Source: Agrypnia vestita (lineage: Eukaryota > Arthropoda > Insecta > Trichoptera > Phryganeidae). Taken from it: DNA of 64,000 nucleotides. Positions 31,441-41,981 of this stretch are shown here, piece by piece. The translations under genes and the position numbers were made by a program. The stretch is taken from the NCBI GenBank assembly GCA_016648135.1, contig JADDOH010023013.1:1-64000 (forward strand), in the 5' to 3' direction. The stretch's first letter is position 1. Each line of letters begins with the position of its first letter. Below the pieces are notes generated by a model. That model ran no database searches. It was not told where the DNA came from and saw only the letters and a program-made list of their open reading frames with translations.

Positions 31441-31990
31441 ATAGGGTGAACGGTGCTTTGAACGCGATAATTTCTAATAGAAATATGTCAACCGAGGCAA
31501 AGCTAACGGTACATAATGGAATTCTGGTACCAACACTGACGTATGGAAGTGAAGCCTGGAGTTGGCAGAAGAGGAACGAAAGTAGATTGAATGCAGTGGA
31601 GATGAGATCCCTCAGATGTGTGTGTGCCAAATCCATTTATGATAGAGTTAAGAATGCAGATATTAGGAATGAATGTAAAGCTGATCTCAGCATATAAATA
31701 GAATTAAAAAAGGGTTACTCAGATGGTTTGGGCATGTTGAGCGAATGAATGAGGAAAGAATGGTAAGAAAGATATACAATGCAAGTATTGATGGCGCCAA
31801 AAAGAGAGGGCGACCGCGGGAGACGTGGCATGAATGGATTAACCAGATTAACAAAAACCGGCGAGCTTGCATTCGAAGATGTACGAATGTGGATGAGGCG
31901 AGAGTTGTATGTCGGGACAGAAGAGTGTGGCGCTTTATCCCCTCTGCCTACCCCCACGGGGAAATGGCGTGATGGTAAGTAAGTAAGCAC
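31441..31990 (+). mobile_element. 5'-truncated LINE 3' end with TAAG-repeat tail
   Basis: The coding remnant is followed by GATGGTAAGTAAGTAAGC, a short tandem tail like that of the sister copy ending near 36805 (TTAGTTAGTTAG). The minus-strand relic at 44235-44335 ends the same way. Confidence 0.65.
31443..31975 (+). pseudogene. LINE C-terminal domain, one frameshift
   Basis: Block 1 (31446-31697) reads GALNAIISNRNMSTEAKLTV, then LVPTLTYGSEAWSWQK, then NAVEMRSLRCV. Block 2 (31745-31972) reads MNEERMVRKIY, KKRGRPRETWHEWINQI and ends SAYPHGEMA. TYGSE.W and GRPR.TW are conserved landmarks between the RT thumb and the stop of many insect LINEs. The GHVERMNEE junction between blocks is in a shifted frame (near 31700-31745). 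Confidence 0.7.
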
Positions 31991-32140
31991 AAGCCCAATT
32001 TTGCTAGAATTGAAGAAGAAAATACAATAACCTTATCCATCCTTTGTTGAGAATGGTAGATCTGTAGATCCACACCCAAGTACCTCGAGTCACCGTTTAA
32101 TTTCCTTCGGTGTCTAGGCTTTAATTTCACGTAACAATGC

Positions 32141-32260
32141 GGGCCAGTTTTATCAACTTGTTTTATAGTAATAGTCGAAAATAGGTGGGTTGTTTGACTT
32201 ACGGAAAACCTTTGCTATAAGCGAAAGATTACTATAAACCACGTTGATACAACCGGCCTC
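32141..32260. mobile_element. Short MITE with GGGCCGGTTGTATCAAC-type ends
   Basis: The left tip GGGCCAGTTTTATCAACTTG and the right tip (inverted) AGGCCGGTTGTATCAACGTG are related to the ends of the 55035-55547 MITE. They are separated by only ~80 bp. No TAA duplication is left, so this is an old internally deleted copy. Confidence 0.55.
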
Positions 32261-32705
32261 TAGTTGACTAGTTTATGATTGGTTTGTCGTTCAGAGTGAA
32301 TATTCCACATAGGTTTATATTTTGAGGATAGTTTTCTATTGAAACGAGTATATCATTGTACTTTCCGCTATTTTTACAATTGACCTTTTAATTATGACTT
32401 TTTTACCTGAGCACCGCACAAGTACAATTGTTAATACATGTTAGTCATCAAAAAGATGGCAATAATTTATATTTGTATAACTTTGTGACCTTTAGAACCA
32501 TTCAAATATTCCGAGGAAATTTTTTCCCGATTACATTTTTACCAAGTGTCTCGAACTCTACGAGTTTTAAAGCTAAAATCTGTACAACCTATAAAAGCTC
32601 AGACACGTGAGTTTTATAAACGTCAATAAACTGGATAGTAAAAAAACTTAATAATATAGTCCACTCTACATTTGCAAGCTTCTATTTATAGCCTCCATTC
32701 CAGAG
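32261..32705. other. No feature recognised
   Basis: AT-rich left flank of the Penelope element. A 60-codon frame at 32428-32610 has no domain. Confidence 0.35.
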
Positions 32706-32750
32706 TACTATTGTAAAAATGTCCTTAGGTTTTCACGGCCGTTCAGAATC

Positions 32751-33178
32751 TTCTGTGTATAGTTTTCTGGGATATTCTGCCGTGTGTGTGTGACCTCTCT
32801 GGCCAACGTTTCGGATCCCATTGCAGGGTCCATCATCAGGGCTGATGTGATGAGTGAGTGTTGAAGTGTAGGTTAAGTATTACCTTGTAATACCGTACCG
32901 AAGTCAGGGTGTCTCCAAGTTTGTGTTATGTTAAATACTGGATTGCAGTACCGTGTCGAAAGCAAGGTGTGTGTCTTCTTGTAGTGTTTTATATATCTAC
33001 TAACGGATGTCGGACTGTGCGGATCGTCTATTTGATTTATCCTGCAGCGCCGGATACCACGATGTTCTTAACTTAAGACCGTCATCCCTATTAATGTTTA
33101 CCGGGTGCTTGTATATTTCGATTGCTTCTTTGACCAGGCGCGTGTGGTGACTTTTGGGCTTTCCTAAGATTTTTGGCT
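32751..33178 (-). repeat. Penelope forward pseudo-LTR (3' end)
   Basis: Carries the end of the coding region (to 33000), a short UTR and the hammerhead-like motif. It is the reverse complement of 35028-35453 over ~427 bp with very few differences. Confidence 0.85.
32799..32845 (-). ncRNA. Hammerhead-ribozyme-like motif in the Penelope 3' end
   Basis: Minus strand CTGATGA (32833-32839), stem II from GGA-CCC and GGG-A-TCC, then GAAAC (32808-32812), CGTT and GGCC. GCC before the core can pair with GGC after it (stem I, 3 bp). It lies downstream of the ORF stop in sense orientation, where Penelope hammerheads have been reported. Confidence 0.6.
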
Positions 33179-35049
33179 CAAATGAAAAATGGTGGCCCGT
33201 ATCTAGAAAGTGCTCAGCCAATGCCGATTTTTTCCGGGTGACCGAGTTTGCATGCTCTTTTATGCTCATCAACCCTCTTTGAAATCGTGCGTGCTGTTTG
33301 TCCCACATACACTTTGTCGCAATTTTGACAATCGAGCCTATAAACACCGTCGGTCTCAAGGGGATCCCGATCCTTCGCTGGTCTTAAGAGGTCCTTAACC
33401 TTGTTGTTTGTGCCGAACACTGTCTTAATATTCTGTTTCTTGAGCGCTTTGGCAATCCTGTCTGTTACATTATGGATATAAGGCAAGAAAGCAATCCCTT
33501 TGATCTCAGCTTCTGTGTTTTTCTCGGAGCTGTTAGATTTGGCTCTTATGATGTGCCGTATCTGCCGTCTTTGGTATCCATTGCTTTCTAGCACGTCGCT
33601 CAGTGTACGAATCTCCTCCTGCAGATGTTCTTCTTGACATATTCGTTTAGCTCTCGTAGCTAAGGTATTAATTAGACCTCTCTTCTGCGCTGGGTGGTGG
33701 TGGGAATCTGCATGCAAGTAGCGGTTCGTATGGGTCGGTTTCCTGTAGACCCTGTGCCCGAGACTACCATCTGTGTTCCTTTTCACTTCTACATCCAGAA
33801 ATGGTAGTTTATTTTCTTTTTCTATCTCCATGGTGAATTTTAATTTCTTGTGCAGCGTGTTGAGGTGTTCGAGAAAGTCCTGTAATTTTTCTTTCCCGTG
33901 AGGCCAGATTGCAAACACGTCATCAACATACCTCCACCAAACCTTGGGGATCAAAGTTGCTGTGTCTAGAGCCGTTTCTTCGAATTTCTCCATTACGAAG
34001 TTTGCAATTACTGGGGAAAGTGGGTTTCCCATTGCTACACCTTCCACTTGTTGGAAAAGTTCACCCTGAAATGAAAAGTATCCACTTGTTAGGCAGTGTC
34101 GAAAAAGTGCGCACATGTCTTCCTCATAGACTTCTTCCAAAAGACTCATAGCATCGTCCACAGGCACATTTGTGAAGAGAGATATAACGTCAAAACTGAC
34201 TAGTATATCATCACTTTCTATCTTCACGTTTTTCAGCATTTTAACAAAATGTGCGGAGTCCTTCACCCACGAAGATGTCTTCCCGGTCTGCATCTGTAAG
34301 AGACTGGCCAAGTGTTGCGACAACTTATATGTCGGCGCTCCTATTGCGCTCACAATCGGTCTTAACGGAACTCCATCCTTGTGAATCTTAGGCAGTCCGT
34401 ACATCGCTGGTGTTTTGGACGCTTGCATAAACAATCTGTAGTGTAATTCGACCGGAATGCTCGAGGCTTTAACCAGCTCTCTAGTTTTTCGGTCAATTTT
34501 ATTTGTTGGATTCTTCTTAATCCTTTTGTATGTGCTGCTGTCCAATAATACACGCATCTTCGCTGTGTAGTCCCTTTGGTTAAGAATTACAGTCGCGTTC
34601 CCTTTATCTGCTGGAAGAACCAGGATATCATCGTTCGTGCGAAGGCTTTTCAATGCAGCACGTTCTTCTCTGGTTATATTGGGACGTGGCGGTTTAGCTT
34701 TTCTTAATATAACGCACGTGTCCTGTCGAATTTCCTCCGCAATGGCCACCGGAATCTTCCGCAAAGACGCTTCTACGCCACAAATAATATCGTCTACTGG
34801 GATTACTCTTGGTGCTATGGCGAAGTTTAGACCTTTTGCCAATACAGATATTGTCGCCTTGTCCAATGGATGTCCCGATAGGTTCTTCACCACCTTCGCA
34901 GAATCTAGCTCTTTCGTCGCGTGTTTCTTATTCCGGTTTAAAGATTCAAATTTGCGTTTCTGTCGTGACTCCACCAGTTGTTTGTTGCGCCATGCTTGCA
35001 TCGATGTCATCTTGTCCACTCTCAGACCAAAAACCTTAGGAAAGCCCAA
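33000..35049 (-). pseudogene. Penelope reverse transcriptase / GIY-YIG endonuclease, single frameshift
   Basis: The 611-codon frame (35049-33214) holds an N-terminal Lys/Arg-rich region, then RT motifs: ADKGNATVIL, LPKIHKDGVPLRPI, VSFDVISLFTNVP (motif A), EGVAMGNPLSPVIANF (motif B), WWRYVDDVFAIW (motif C, YVDD), KLPFLDVEV, and KPTHTNRYLH. The GIY-YIG nuclease follows: VYRLDCQNCDKVYVGQTAR, with R and DEH further on. Sense then shifts into the frame 33359-33000, which carries ALAEHFLDTGHHF and KEAIEIYKHPVNINRDDG and stops at 33000-33002. The shift maps to a T6 run (33228-33233). Combined length (~680 aa) is normal for Penelope proteins. It may be a true mutation or a sequencing/assembly error. 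Family role: target-primed reverse transcription. The start Met lies in the inverted end, so the true start is uncertain. Confidence 0.9.
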
Positions 35050-35453
35050 AAGTCACCACACGCGCCTGGTCAAAGAAGCAATCGAAATATACAAGCACCC
35101 GGTAAACATTAATAGGGATGACGGTCTTAAGTTAAGAACATCGTGGTATCCGGCGCTGCAGGATAAATCAAATAGACGATCCGCACAGTCCGACATCCGT
35201 TAGTAGATATATAAAACACTACAAGAAGACACACACCTTGCTTTCGACACGGTACTGCAATCCAGTATTTAACATAACACAAACTTGGAGACACCCTGAC
35301 TTCGGTACGGTATTGCAAGGTAATACTTAACCTGCACTTCAACACTCACTCATCACATCAGCCCTGATGATGGACCCTGCAATGGGATCCGAAACGTTGG
35401 CCAGAGAGGTCACACACACACGGCAGAATATCCCAGAAAACTATACACAGAAT
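35028..35453 (+). repeat. Penelope inverted pseudo-LTR
   Basis: Plus-strand copy of the element's own 3' end, including ~57 C-terminal codons (stop near 35203). This creates a plus-strand shadow frame that is not a separate gene. Confidence 0.85.
35358..35404 (+). ncRNA. Hammerhead-ribozyme-like motif in the inverted end
   Basis: CTGATGA at 35364-35370 and GAAAC at 35391-35395, with sequence identical to the other arm. It would be active only in transcripts antisense to the ORF. Confidence 0.55.
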
Positions 35454-35554
35454 TACTATTGTAGATTGCACGGAGGTGGAAGTGTTCCTCGGAGCTGACT
35501 GATGTATTCGAGAGCAGGCTGGGTACGTTGGAGTGATTCAGTTATACAAATATT

Positions 35555-35610
35555 TAACTTTGTTCTTACCCTGATGAAGGAAAAGGATTTTTTGGAAACC
35601 TATTTATTTT
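35555..35610 (+). repeat. Isolated hammerhead-like core
   Basis: CTGATGA (35571-35577), AAGG..TTTTTT spacer with weak pairing, GAAAC (35595-35599). The preceding TTTAACTTTGTTCTTACC resembles edges of the neighbouring unit. Confidence 0.35.
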
Positions 35611-35617
35611 TAATTTA

Positions 35618-35908
35618 TATAAATTAACTTTGTAAACACCACTTATTTATTGAAAAAATTCAACATGTTTCGAAGCCAATGGCTTCTTCGTCACGATAAC
35701 AAAAATAAAATTTAAAAATCGAAGAATAGATCAAAATATTAAAAAGTTATATATGGAAAATGATAATATAAAGTACCTATTTAACTTGAAAATAAATTTA
35801 AAAGATGACTTTTTGCAAAAAGGACCTGATTATTTATAACATTCAATTTACTATTTACACTTAAAATAAATAAGTGGTGTTTACAAAGTTAATTTATATA
35901 AATTATAA
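35618..35908 (-). mobile_element. Penelope-type unit, diverged copy of the 18.2-kb family
   Basis: The left edge ATTAACTTTGTAAACACCAC and the mirrored right edge (35868-35908) match the 18238-18544 unit. The core at 35667-35694 reads GTGACGA instead of CTGACGA but keeps GAAGCC/GGCTTC and GAAAC. The right-hand core is lost. Confidence 0.55.
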
Positions 35909-36164
35909 TTATGTCACCACAAAATATATTTGCTATATTTGAAGAAGTTATTTATTTTTAGTTTAAAACTAATGTGGTTGTATCCGTAAATTATATTTTA
36001 GAATTTTGTAATATCGCATATCTTTTATTGTATTATTTATCGTTTTACCATATCTAAATATGTCGTTTTATTTTCATAAAAATCCCTTGTTTTGCTACGT
36101 ATGTGCCTTGGAATGAAATCGTACCTAATCTTGGAGTTATCATCTAACAATCATCTTAATGCTT

Positions 36165-36805
36165 AGAACAAGTGAATGAGTTTGTGTACTTGGGAAGTAT
36201 GTTTAGTAGAGACGGCAAGGCTGAGAACAATATCGAAAGGATTGTGACTGCGGGTAATAAAGTAAATGGTGCTCTGAACGCCATTGCGGCCAATAAGAAC
36301 CTGTCAAGACTAGCGGTACATAATGACGTTTTTGTGCCAACTCTGTTGTACGGAAGTGAATTCTGGAATTGGCAAAAAAGGCATGAAAGTAGACTGAATG
36401 CGGTCACCAAGGAGCTCGTGTGGAAAATCTTGGGTCGATAGAGTGAGGAATGAACAAATAAGAAGTTAATGTAATGCTGGCTCTAGTACCAATGTTAGAC
36501 AGAATAAAAAAAGGAGTGCTGAGATGGTTCGGTCATGTAGAACGTATAAGCGAGGAAAGGATGATTAAGAAAATAATGAGACGAGTGTTGAAGGTAACAG
36601 GAGTAGAGGGCATCCGCGAAAGGCGTGATCAGATACTCCAAATATTGGAAGATGGCCCTATTAAAATCCTCAAGAACCGTAGAGCTTGCATGAGAAGATA
36701 TATGAATGTAGCCGAAGCAAAAGTGGTGTACCGAGATAGAAAAATAGGACGTCCTATCCTCTTTGACTACCCCTGCGGGCATCGTGGTTAGTTAGTTAGT
36801 TTTTT
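36165..36805 (+). pseudogene. LINE C-terminal domain, sister copy of 31.4-kb LINE
   Basis: Block 1 (36172-36441) reads NEFVYLGSMFSRDGKAENNI, then NGALNAIAANKNLSRLAVHN, then TLLYGSEFWNWQKRHESRLN. Block 2 (36474-36791) reads VLRWFGHVERISEERMIKKI and RRACMRRYMNVAEAKVVYRD and ends FDYPCGHRG. The link between blocks is frameshifted, and GRPR has become GIRERRD. The tail TTAGTTAGTTAG closes the element. Confidence 0.7.
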
Positions 36806-36925
36806 TAATAATTTTAAAGTTATCATCTGACCTTTTTTTTAATTTTACGCTTTAATAGGCCAAGAGGAACAGATATAAAAGCGAAATATATCACAAAACA
36901 CCCAGTCTTTAGTTTCTTTAATTGT

Positions 36926-37015
36926 GACCTCACCGGAAATCGAACCCGGAACCCTCAACGCCATGCCATGCCCACTGTGCATGTGCATGCACAGTGGGCA
37001 TGGCATGGCGCCGGC
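36926..37015 (-). repeat. tRNA-like B box fused to a perfect 24-bp palindrome
   Basis: Minus-strand GGGTTCGATTTCC (36935 onward) is a good pol III B box. The A-box half is replaced by a palindrome (36960-36983 / 36986-37009, spacer TG; core GCCATGCCCACTGTGCATG). Probably a SINE head altered by a template switch. Confidence 0.6.
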
Positions 37016-38010
37016 ATATTTAAAATCGTATAATATTTTCTGTTCAAAAATGTGTTACAAACATATCAAATTTCCTAGTACCTAGTTTAATGAAGTAACA
37101 AGAAAACAAAGTTGTATTTTAGCTATGTATACAAATACAAATTCATATATAACTCTCCCGAAATCGGTAATGGATTTATTTTATTACATAATTATTTTTG
37201 CAAAACTTCATCTTGATTAATAAAACTTCGCCGAAGGAATTTGTATACGAATATTTAAAAAATTTAAATTAAATATCTGAAATGTTAAGTTATTATTCCA
37301 AGTACATTGTTGTAAAATATAGTCTAATATTTAGAGTAAGGGGCATAATCTGTAATATTATAATATAGATCATTTGACATATTTAAAAGCTTGTACACTA
37401 ACGCAGAAACAATAGTAAAGTACCTACACGAAATGTATGAGTATACATAATATATGCCCTACTTATTTTCTTTATCTTGTCCTACTGGCGATTACAGTTT
37501 TTTATTCATTTATAACTCTATACGGGTTTTACGTGTCCTTCGGTCTTAAATTGCTTAATACAATATACACTTTCTGATCGTTATTCACAATTTATTTCAC
37601 CTTCAATGCTCGAATTCCGAACTCCTGCCGCGACCCCATCTCTCCATCCCTAATTCTTTCCTTTTTATAAACTCCCCTTCAATTTAAATTGTATTTATTA
37701 CTCGATCAATTGCTTTTACAATTTCATTTCAAACAATATCTGGCACTTAGCCACTGTCACCTGCCTAAGGTTCTTATTCTAACACATGTACTTGAGGTGC
37801 TCCAAGAGTACACTGATGTTTGTAATTTCACCGTAAAGAGGTGTTTGAACCTGCCGGTACAGTCTCCGCTCTGCGGGTGCCTGTGTTGTGTGTCTCTACA
37901 CACTCTCGGCTGCTATTTCCCTTTGACGGATGACTCTTACTTCCCTTTGACGAGAGTATTAACCGAGAGCTGTTACTCTAGTACTCGGGTAGTCAGGTCT
38001 ATGTAATTTT
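37016..38010. other. No feature recognised
   Basis: AT-rich to ~37600. A 105-codon plus frame at 37689-38006 (Cys-containing) ends at the next repeat and shows no domain. Confidence 0.3.
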
Positions 38011-38440
38011 TAGCCGTCTTCAAAAAAGGAGGATGTTCTATGTTTCACTGTATGTATTTCTTTTGTATGTATGTTCACCGATTTCTCTGTCAATTGTGGA
38101 CCGATTCTCAAAATTATTTTTTTATTCGATAGAGTATACTCCTGAGGTGGTCCCATTTTCACCAAGTCAGGATCTGATGATGGAATCCCAGAGAAATCGA
38201 GGGCAACGTATTACGAATTTCATTTTTTTTTTCTAAAGCTATTCAAGTACTTGCCTCCGGTTGTCATCAATCATCTCATGTTGATGAGCTGGTGATGGAA
38301 AGTACAACTCCTTAATGTTTAGAAGTCGGAGGATAATTCTTTAAATATCATAGGTACGAATAGACCGATAGTTGTATTCTTTCAGATTATTCAGGTCAGC
38401 TGATGATGGAAGGTAAAACTCCGTAACGGTTAGGAGTTAA
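38011..38440 (+). repeat. Lepidopteran-type GCCGTCTTCAAAAAAGGAGG repeat
   Basis: Starts with the named word and contains CACCAAGTCAGGATCTGATG and GGTGGTCCCATTTTCACC, word order that I recall as a common dispersed sequence of moths and butterflies. The later part has two GATGGAARGTAMAACTCC units (38293, 38407). Function unknown. Confidence 0.5.
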
Positions 38441-38735
38441 GTTTAAGTTGCCGATATAGTAACCTGTATTCTGTAGGAAAGAAAATACATGAAAAGCTAA
38501 GGGATGGATTCTTCAATTGACTTTTCCCAAAGTTGGAGTTAGTGTTGTTTGTTTTGTTTTAGTGTTCTAATTTAGATATTTATAATTGTCGTAATTGTTG
38601 CATTTCGCGGAACGCTTTTTCATCATGCGGTTTTTTAAGCTCAAGTCGCAAAGAACAATACCGTTTTTACGCGACTTAGCGCAACATAAACTTGACCTTT
38701 GGCATTTTTTCAGCCTAAGTCAATCACTGCTTTTT

Positions 38736-40445
38736 TTAGGGTGGTGCCCTGGAATTATGCACCGTAACCGCCCAACTGAGGATTAGCAACAACATTCTCT
38801 GTTCAACATCCCCGTAGCCTTTAGTTGCCTGACAGTTTATTTTTGCTTTTGTGCCAATACTGTCGTCATCAAATTTCATAAAAACTGAATCGGGTAACTC
38901 GCCTGATTCAATTTGATCACGGCGAAGGGCAGGCCATTTAAACTTGGACACGATTCCCATTGCCCCGTTGACCAGGCCCTTAGTAACAGAAATGTTGCGT
39001 CTCAACTAGAGCCTCCAAATATTCGCGATTCCAACTATTCGGATATCCAATAGTTAATGATAATATATTCGAATATTCGAATATATTCGTAAAGTTTTTG
39101 AGAAAGGAATCATTTACTTCGGATGAATAAATACATTCTATATATTTTTTTAAAAAACACAATAATTGTAGTATGTTATAAAAAAACAAAAAAATATGTA
39201 TTGAAAAATAATGTTGAATTTAGAAATACAAATTAAAAAAAACACAAAAAAATATCTCGATAACTGACAAAATTTTAGATATGTTTATATTACTTCATAT
39301 CTCACACCCCACGTGAAAGTATTTTAAAATTATTTTGTGTATAACTTCTTGTTTGTCGGCTCAAATATTTATGAAAGCTAAATACAAAAGAATAATAGAA
39401 AGCCGATTCATTGCTGACAAAACAAAGTATGTTAACCGTCAGTGCTTATTGTAATAAAACCATAAAGATAAACATAAGACTTTTAAAAAAAGGCTAATAC
39501 AAAAGATGTCCCACAATTTACGGCGTTTACATCTTTGATGTCTGACTTCCATATAGCCGAAAATGCTTTCATATGACTTTACTTATTGCTTACTTATTAT
39601 TATATATATGTACCTATTATTTACTAATTATAACTAAATTGTAAAATGATAAATATGTACATTTTATCATTTTATTATGTGTAAATGTAAAATGTAAAGA
39701 TACTCCTCTTCTACACACGAGTCTATGTCACTCATGTAGAAGAGAAAAATCCTACATATGTAACTAGCTCTATTTTGTAAAAAAAAATGTATTTGTAAAA
39801 AAATTTAAAAATAAAAAAATGGCTTCCAGGGTTCATAAATCTTTGTTTTGCTTAGAAAAATATTAAAAATCTTATAATATAAATACGAGCGAATACTTTA
39901 CGAATACTTTTTAAAGTATTCGAATAACGAATACTTAAAAGCAGGTGAATATATTCGAGGTTCGAATATTCGGATTGGAGGCTCTAGTCTATAACTCTGG
40001 AGCCTTTGCCCAGTTTTAATACGTGCATCAAACCACCACAGTTATTTCCATCAGCAGGAATAACATTTGATAGTGGTCGTTTTCGGTAGGTTGCTGCCTC
40101 TCGCGACTCATCGATAGTACACAAGGTGCATAGGTATACGCGACTTGACTGAAGCCATTTGTCCGTCATTTTGGACTTGTAGTCATCTACCAATTTGATA
40201 GTTGGAAAAATTCTAACTGCAACACCATCTGCGAATTCACCAACTTGTTCGACTCGTCGGCTTTCTCACAAAAATTGCAATTGTGGGATTAGGAGCTCAC
40301 CAAATCGCAAGTTATTTCATAAATCAACAAACTCCACATCTGACTCCACAACTGACGCATCTTGAAGGTGAGTTCGCAGAAGGAGAACTGTTGCCATAAG
40401 TGTATTTCAGCGTTTGATCACGGCGGTTGTTCGAAGCCCCAGTGC
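38736..40445 (-). pseudogene. Pif1-like helicase of a Helitron, split by an insertion
   Basis: The minus strand, upstream to downstream, reads LWQQFSFCELTFKMRQ (about 40370-40320, frameshifted), DDYKSKMTDKWLQSSRVYL, LSNVIPADGNNCGGLMHVLK, LGKGSRV, then after a 980-bp insert RRNISVTKGLVNGAMG, KFKWPALRRDQIESGELPDS and LLILSWAVTVHNSRAPP. These match the C-terminal motifs of Helitron/Pif1 helicases (ELT.NMRQ, LLRN.....GLVNGA.G, AWA.T.HKSQG); the last has decayed HNSRA. Walker motifs and the Rep domain are absent. The same words occur in host PIF1, but length and context fit a Helitron relic. Confidence 0.7.
39007..39986. mobile_element. hAT-like non-autonomous insert in the helicase
   Basis: TAGAGCCTCCAA and its inverted copy TTGGAGGCTCTA form the tips. 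GTCTCAAC (38999-39006) precedes the insert and GTCT resumes after it, consistent with an 8-bp duplication that later lost CAAC. Subterminal regions repeat TTCGAATATTCG words. No transposase frame in 980 bp. Confidence 0.6.
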
Positions 40446-40449
40446 CCTT

Positions 40450-41485
40450 TAGCTGGTGGTACCTAACTGTATGATATCGCCAAATAACACCAAATTTACA
40501 CCAGCAAAAGTAAATTGTTATTTTTAAACTCCTGGAAGCGTAAGTGAATCAATTATACGTAAATTTTCATAGAAAACCATCGAGATTTAATATATTGATG
40601 TAACGCCACTAACGCCTTTCCCGTTCCAACGGTTGTCCACTCATTTTACGATATTTCATCGTGGTTCCTTTTTCAGTAGGAAGTGAAATTACTACGAACC
40701 TACGATTATTTACACTAAAAATGGAAAAATAAACAAACTTTAAAAAAAAATTAAACCGTCTCAAAAAACCTCAAACAAAAACTACTTACTACCTAAAAAC
40801 ACTAAAAAGCGAAAAATAAACTGAATTATTTATTTAATTCAAACGACAAAAAAGCGCGACTTTTTCTAAATAATTAAATGAAAAACTTACTACATACATA
40901 TTCTCAATAATATTCTAAATGAACCTACATACAATATTTCTACTTAGCAATCAAGCTATTGTGTTTACAAATTATAATGATTTATTTACAAAATTACAAT
41001 GTGACAATTCTTATCTAAATTTTAATAAAACGACGTGATGATAATACATAAAAAAATAATAGTAAACTTAGCTTTGCAATTCGCTGACCGATGAACAATG
41101 CACTCATTACAAAGATATATATAGAAAAGGCCATAGCAGAAAAATGTCAGTTTTCAGAGAATATATTTTTTTACGAAATACCTATAATATATATATTTTA
41201 TTGCGTTTTATTCTTTGGAGAACGGAGATTTTTTTGTCAATTATCATTTTTAGCATTATTTAGTTCCTCGATTATTTAGGTTTCAAGCAGTCCTGGAAAT
41301 TGATTATCCGGGCTAAACGACGCACCTATTACTTTTGCGAATTTGTTTGGAAACCTTGATTTTAAAATTGTTTTAATGTGACCTTCGGATGCGTATTAAC
41401 CATCTCATCATCATCTAAGATGAAAAAACTGCAGATTTTTGGATCGAGTCAAGATGATGCAAAACGGAAGAGATCCTAAATTGTT
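40450..41485. other. AT-rich, nothing recognised
   Basis: A-rich 40690-40860. Only short chance frames. Confidence 0.35.
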
Positions 41486-41489
41486 GTGT

Positions 41490-41760
41490 TTATTTACTAC
41501 GTGTACCGCAGAGTGAGGTGGCGATGGCGGTTGAAGGTGGCTGACCATCAGCGGACTATATCGGTCGGTGCGTGGAGCCGCCCGTCTGCGCTAATTATAG
41601 CGGCCGCGCCTCCAGGTAACGCGGCCACTGCTCGTCCACCATCCTCCTCGGGTCGCAGAATATCTCCGATTCCTTCTGCTATATCTCAGCGGCATCCGAT
41701 ACCTACTCTGAATACCCTGCATGCGACTGTACTAGGGTACTCTTCTTCTTCAGTTTAATA
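41490..41760. other. GC-rich patch
   Basis: Contains GCGCTAATTATAGCGGCCGC, an AT homeodomain-type core in GC flanks. The 90-codon plus frame is Arg/Pro/Ser-rich without a domain. Confidence 0.25.
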
Positions 41761-41981
41761 GTCGACCGCTCCGAACTCCTTTCACTGTTTGCAGTATACG
41801 CACGACCTAATCGGTAAAAGATCTCATTTCCTAATACAGAAGGAGCCAGCGACCGCCGGACCTATCTATAGCAGTGTTTCCGCCGGACCTATCTACTATA
41901 TAGCAGTGTTTCCCGAACTATGGGGTCACGATACACTGGTGGGTCGCAAATGGATATTAGGTCCGGGTCGTGTCGTGTTTA

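Larger units (their letters stand above)
32706..35463 (-). mobile_element. Penelope-like retroelement, near full length
   Basis: On the minus strand the order is inverted pseudo-LTR (35453 to ~35028), one long ORF region (35049 to 33000), forward pseudo-LTR (~33178 to 32751), and a 35-nt extra tail (32750-32716). TACTATTGTA at 35454-35463 and 32706-32715 is a 10-bp target duplication. Inverted or tandem partial copies, a short one-sided extension and a GIY-YIG-linked RT are the known signature of Penelope-like elements. Arms differ at only a handful of positions, so the insertion is young. Confidence 0.9.

Noticed and set aside
34637..35203. 188-codon plus frame ending in Penelope-like protein
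   Set aside because: The last ~57 codons are the inverted copy of the Penelope C-terminus; the rest is the antisense shadow of its RT ORF.
38171..38200. CTGATGATGGAATCCCAGAGAAATC as a hammerhead core
   Set aside because: GAAAT replaces GAAAC, stem II is poor, and the sequence is a standard part of the GCCGTCTTC repeat.
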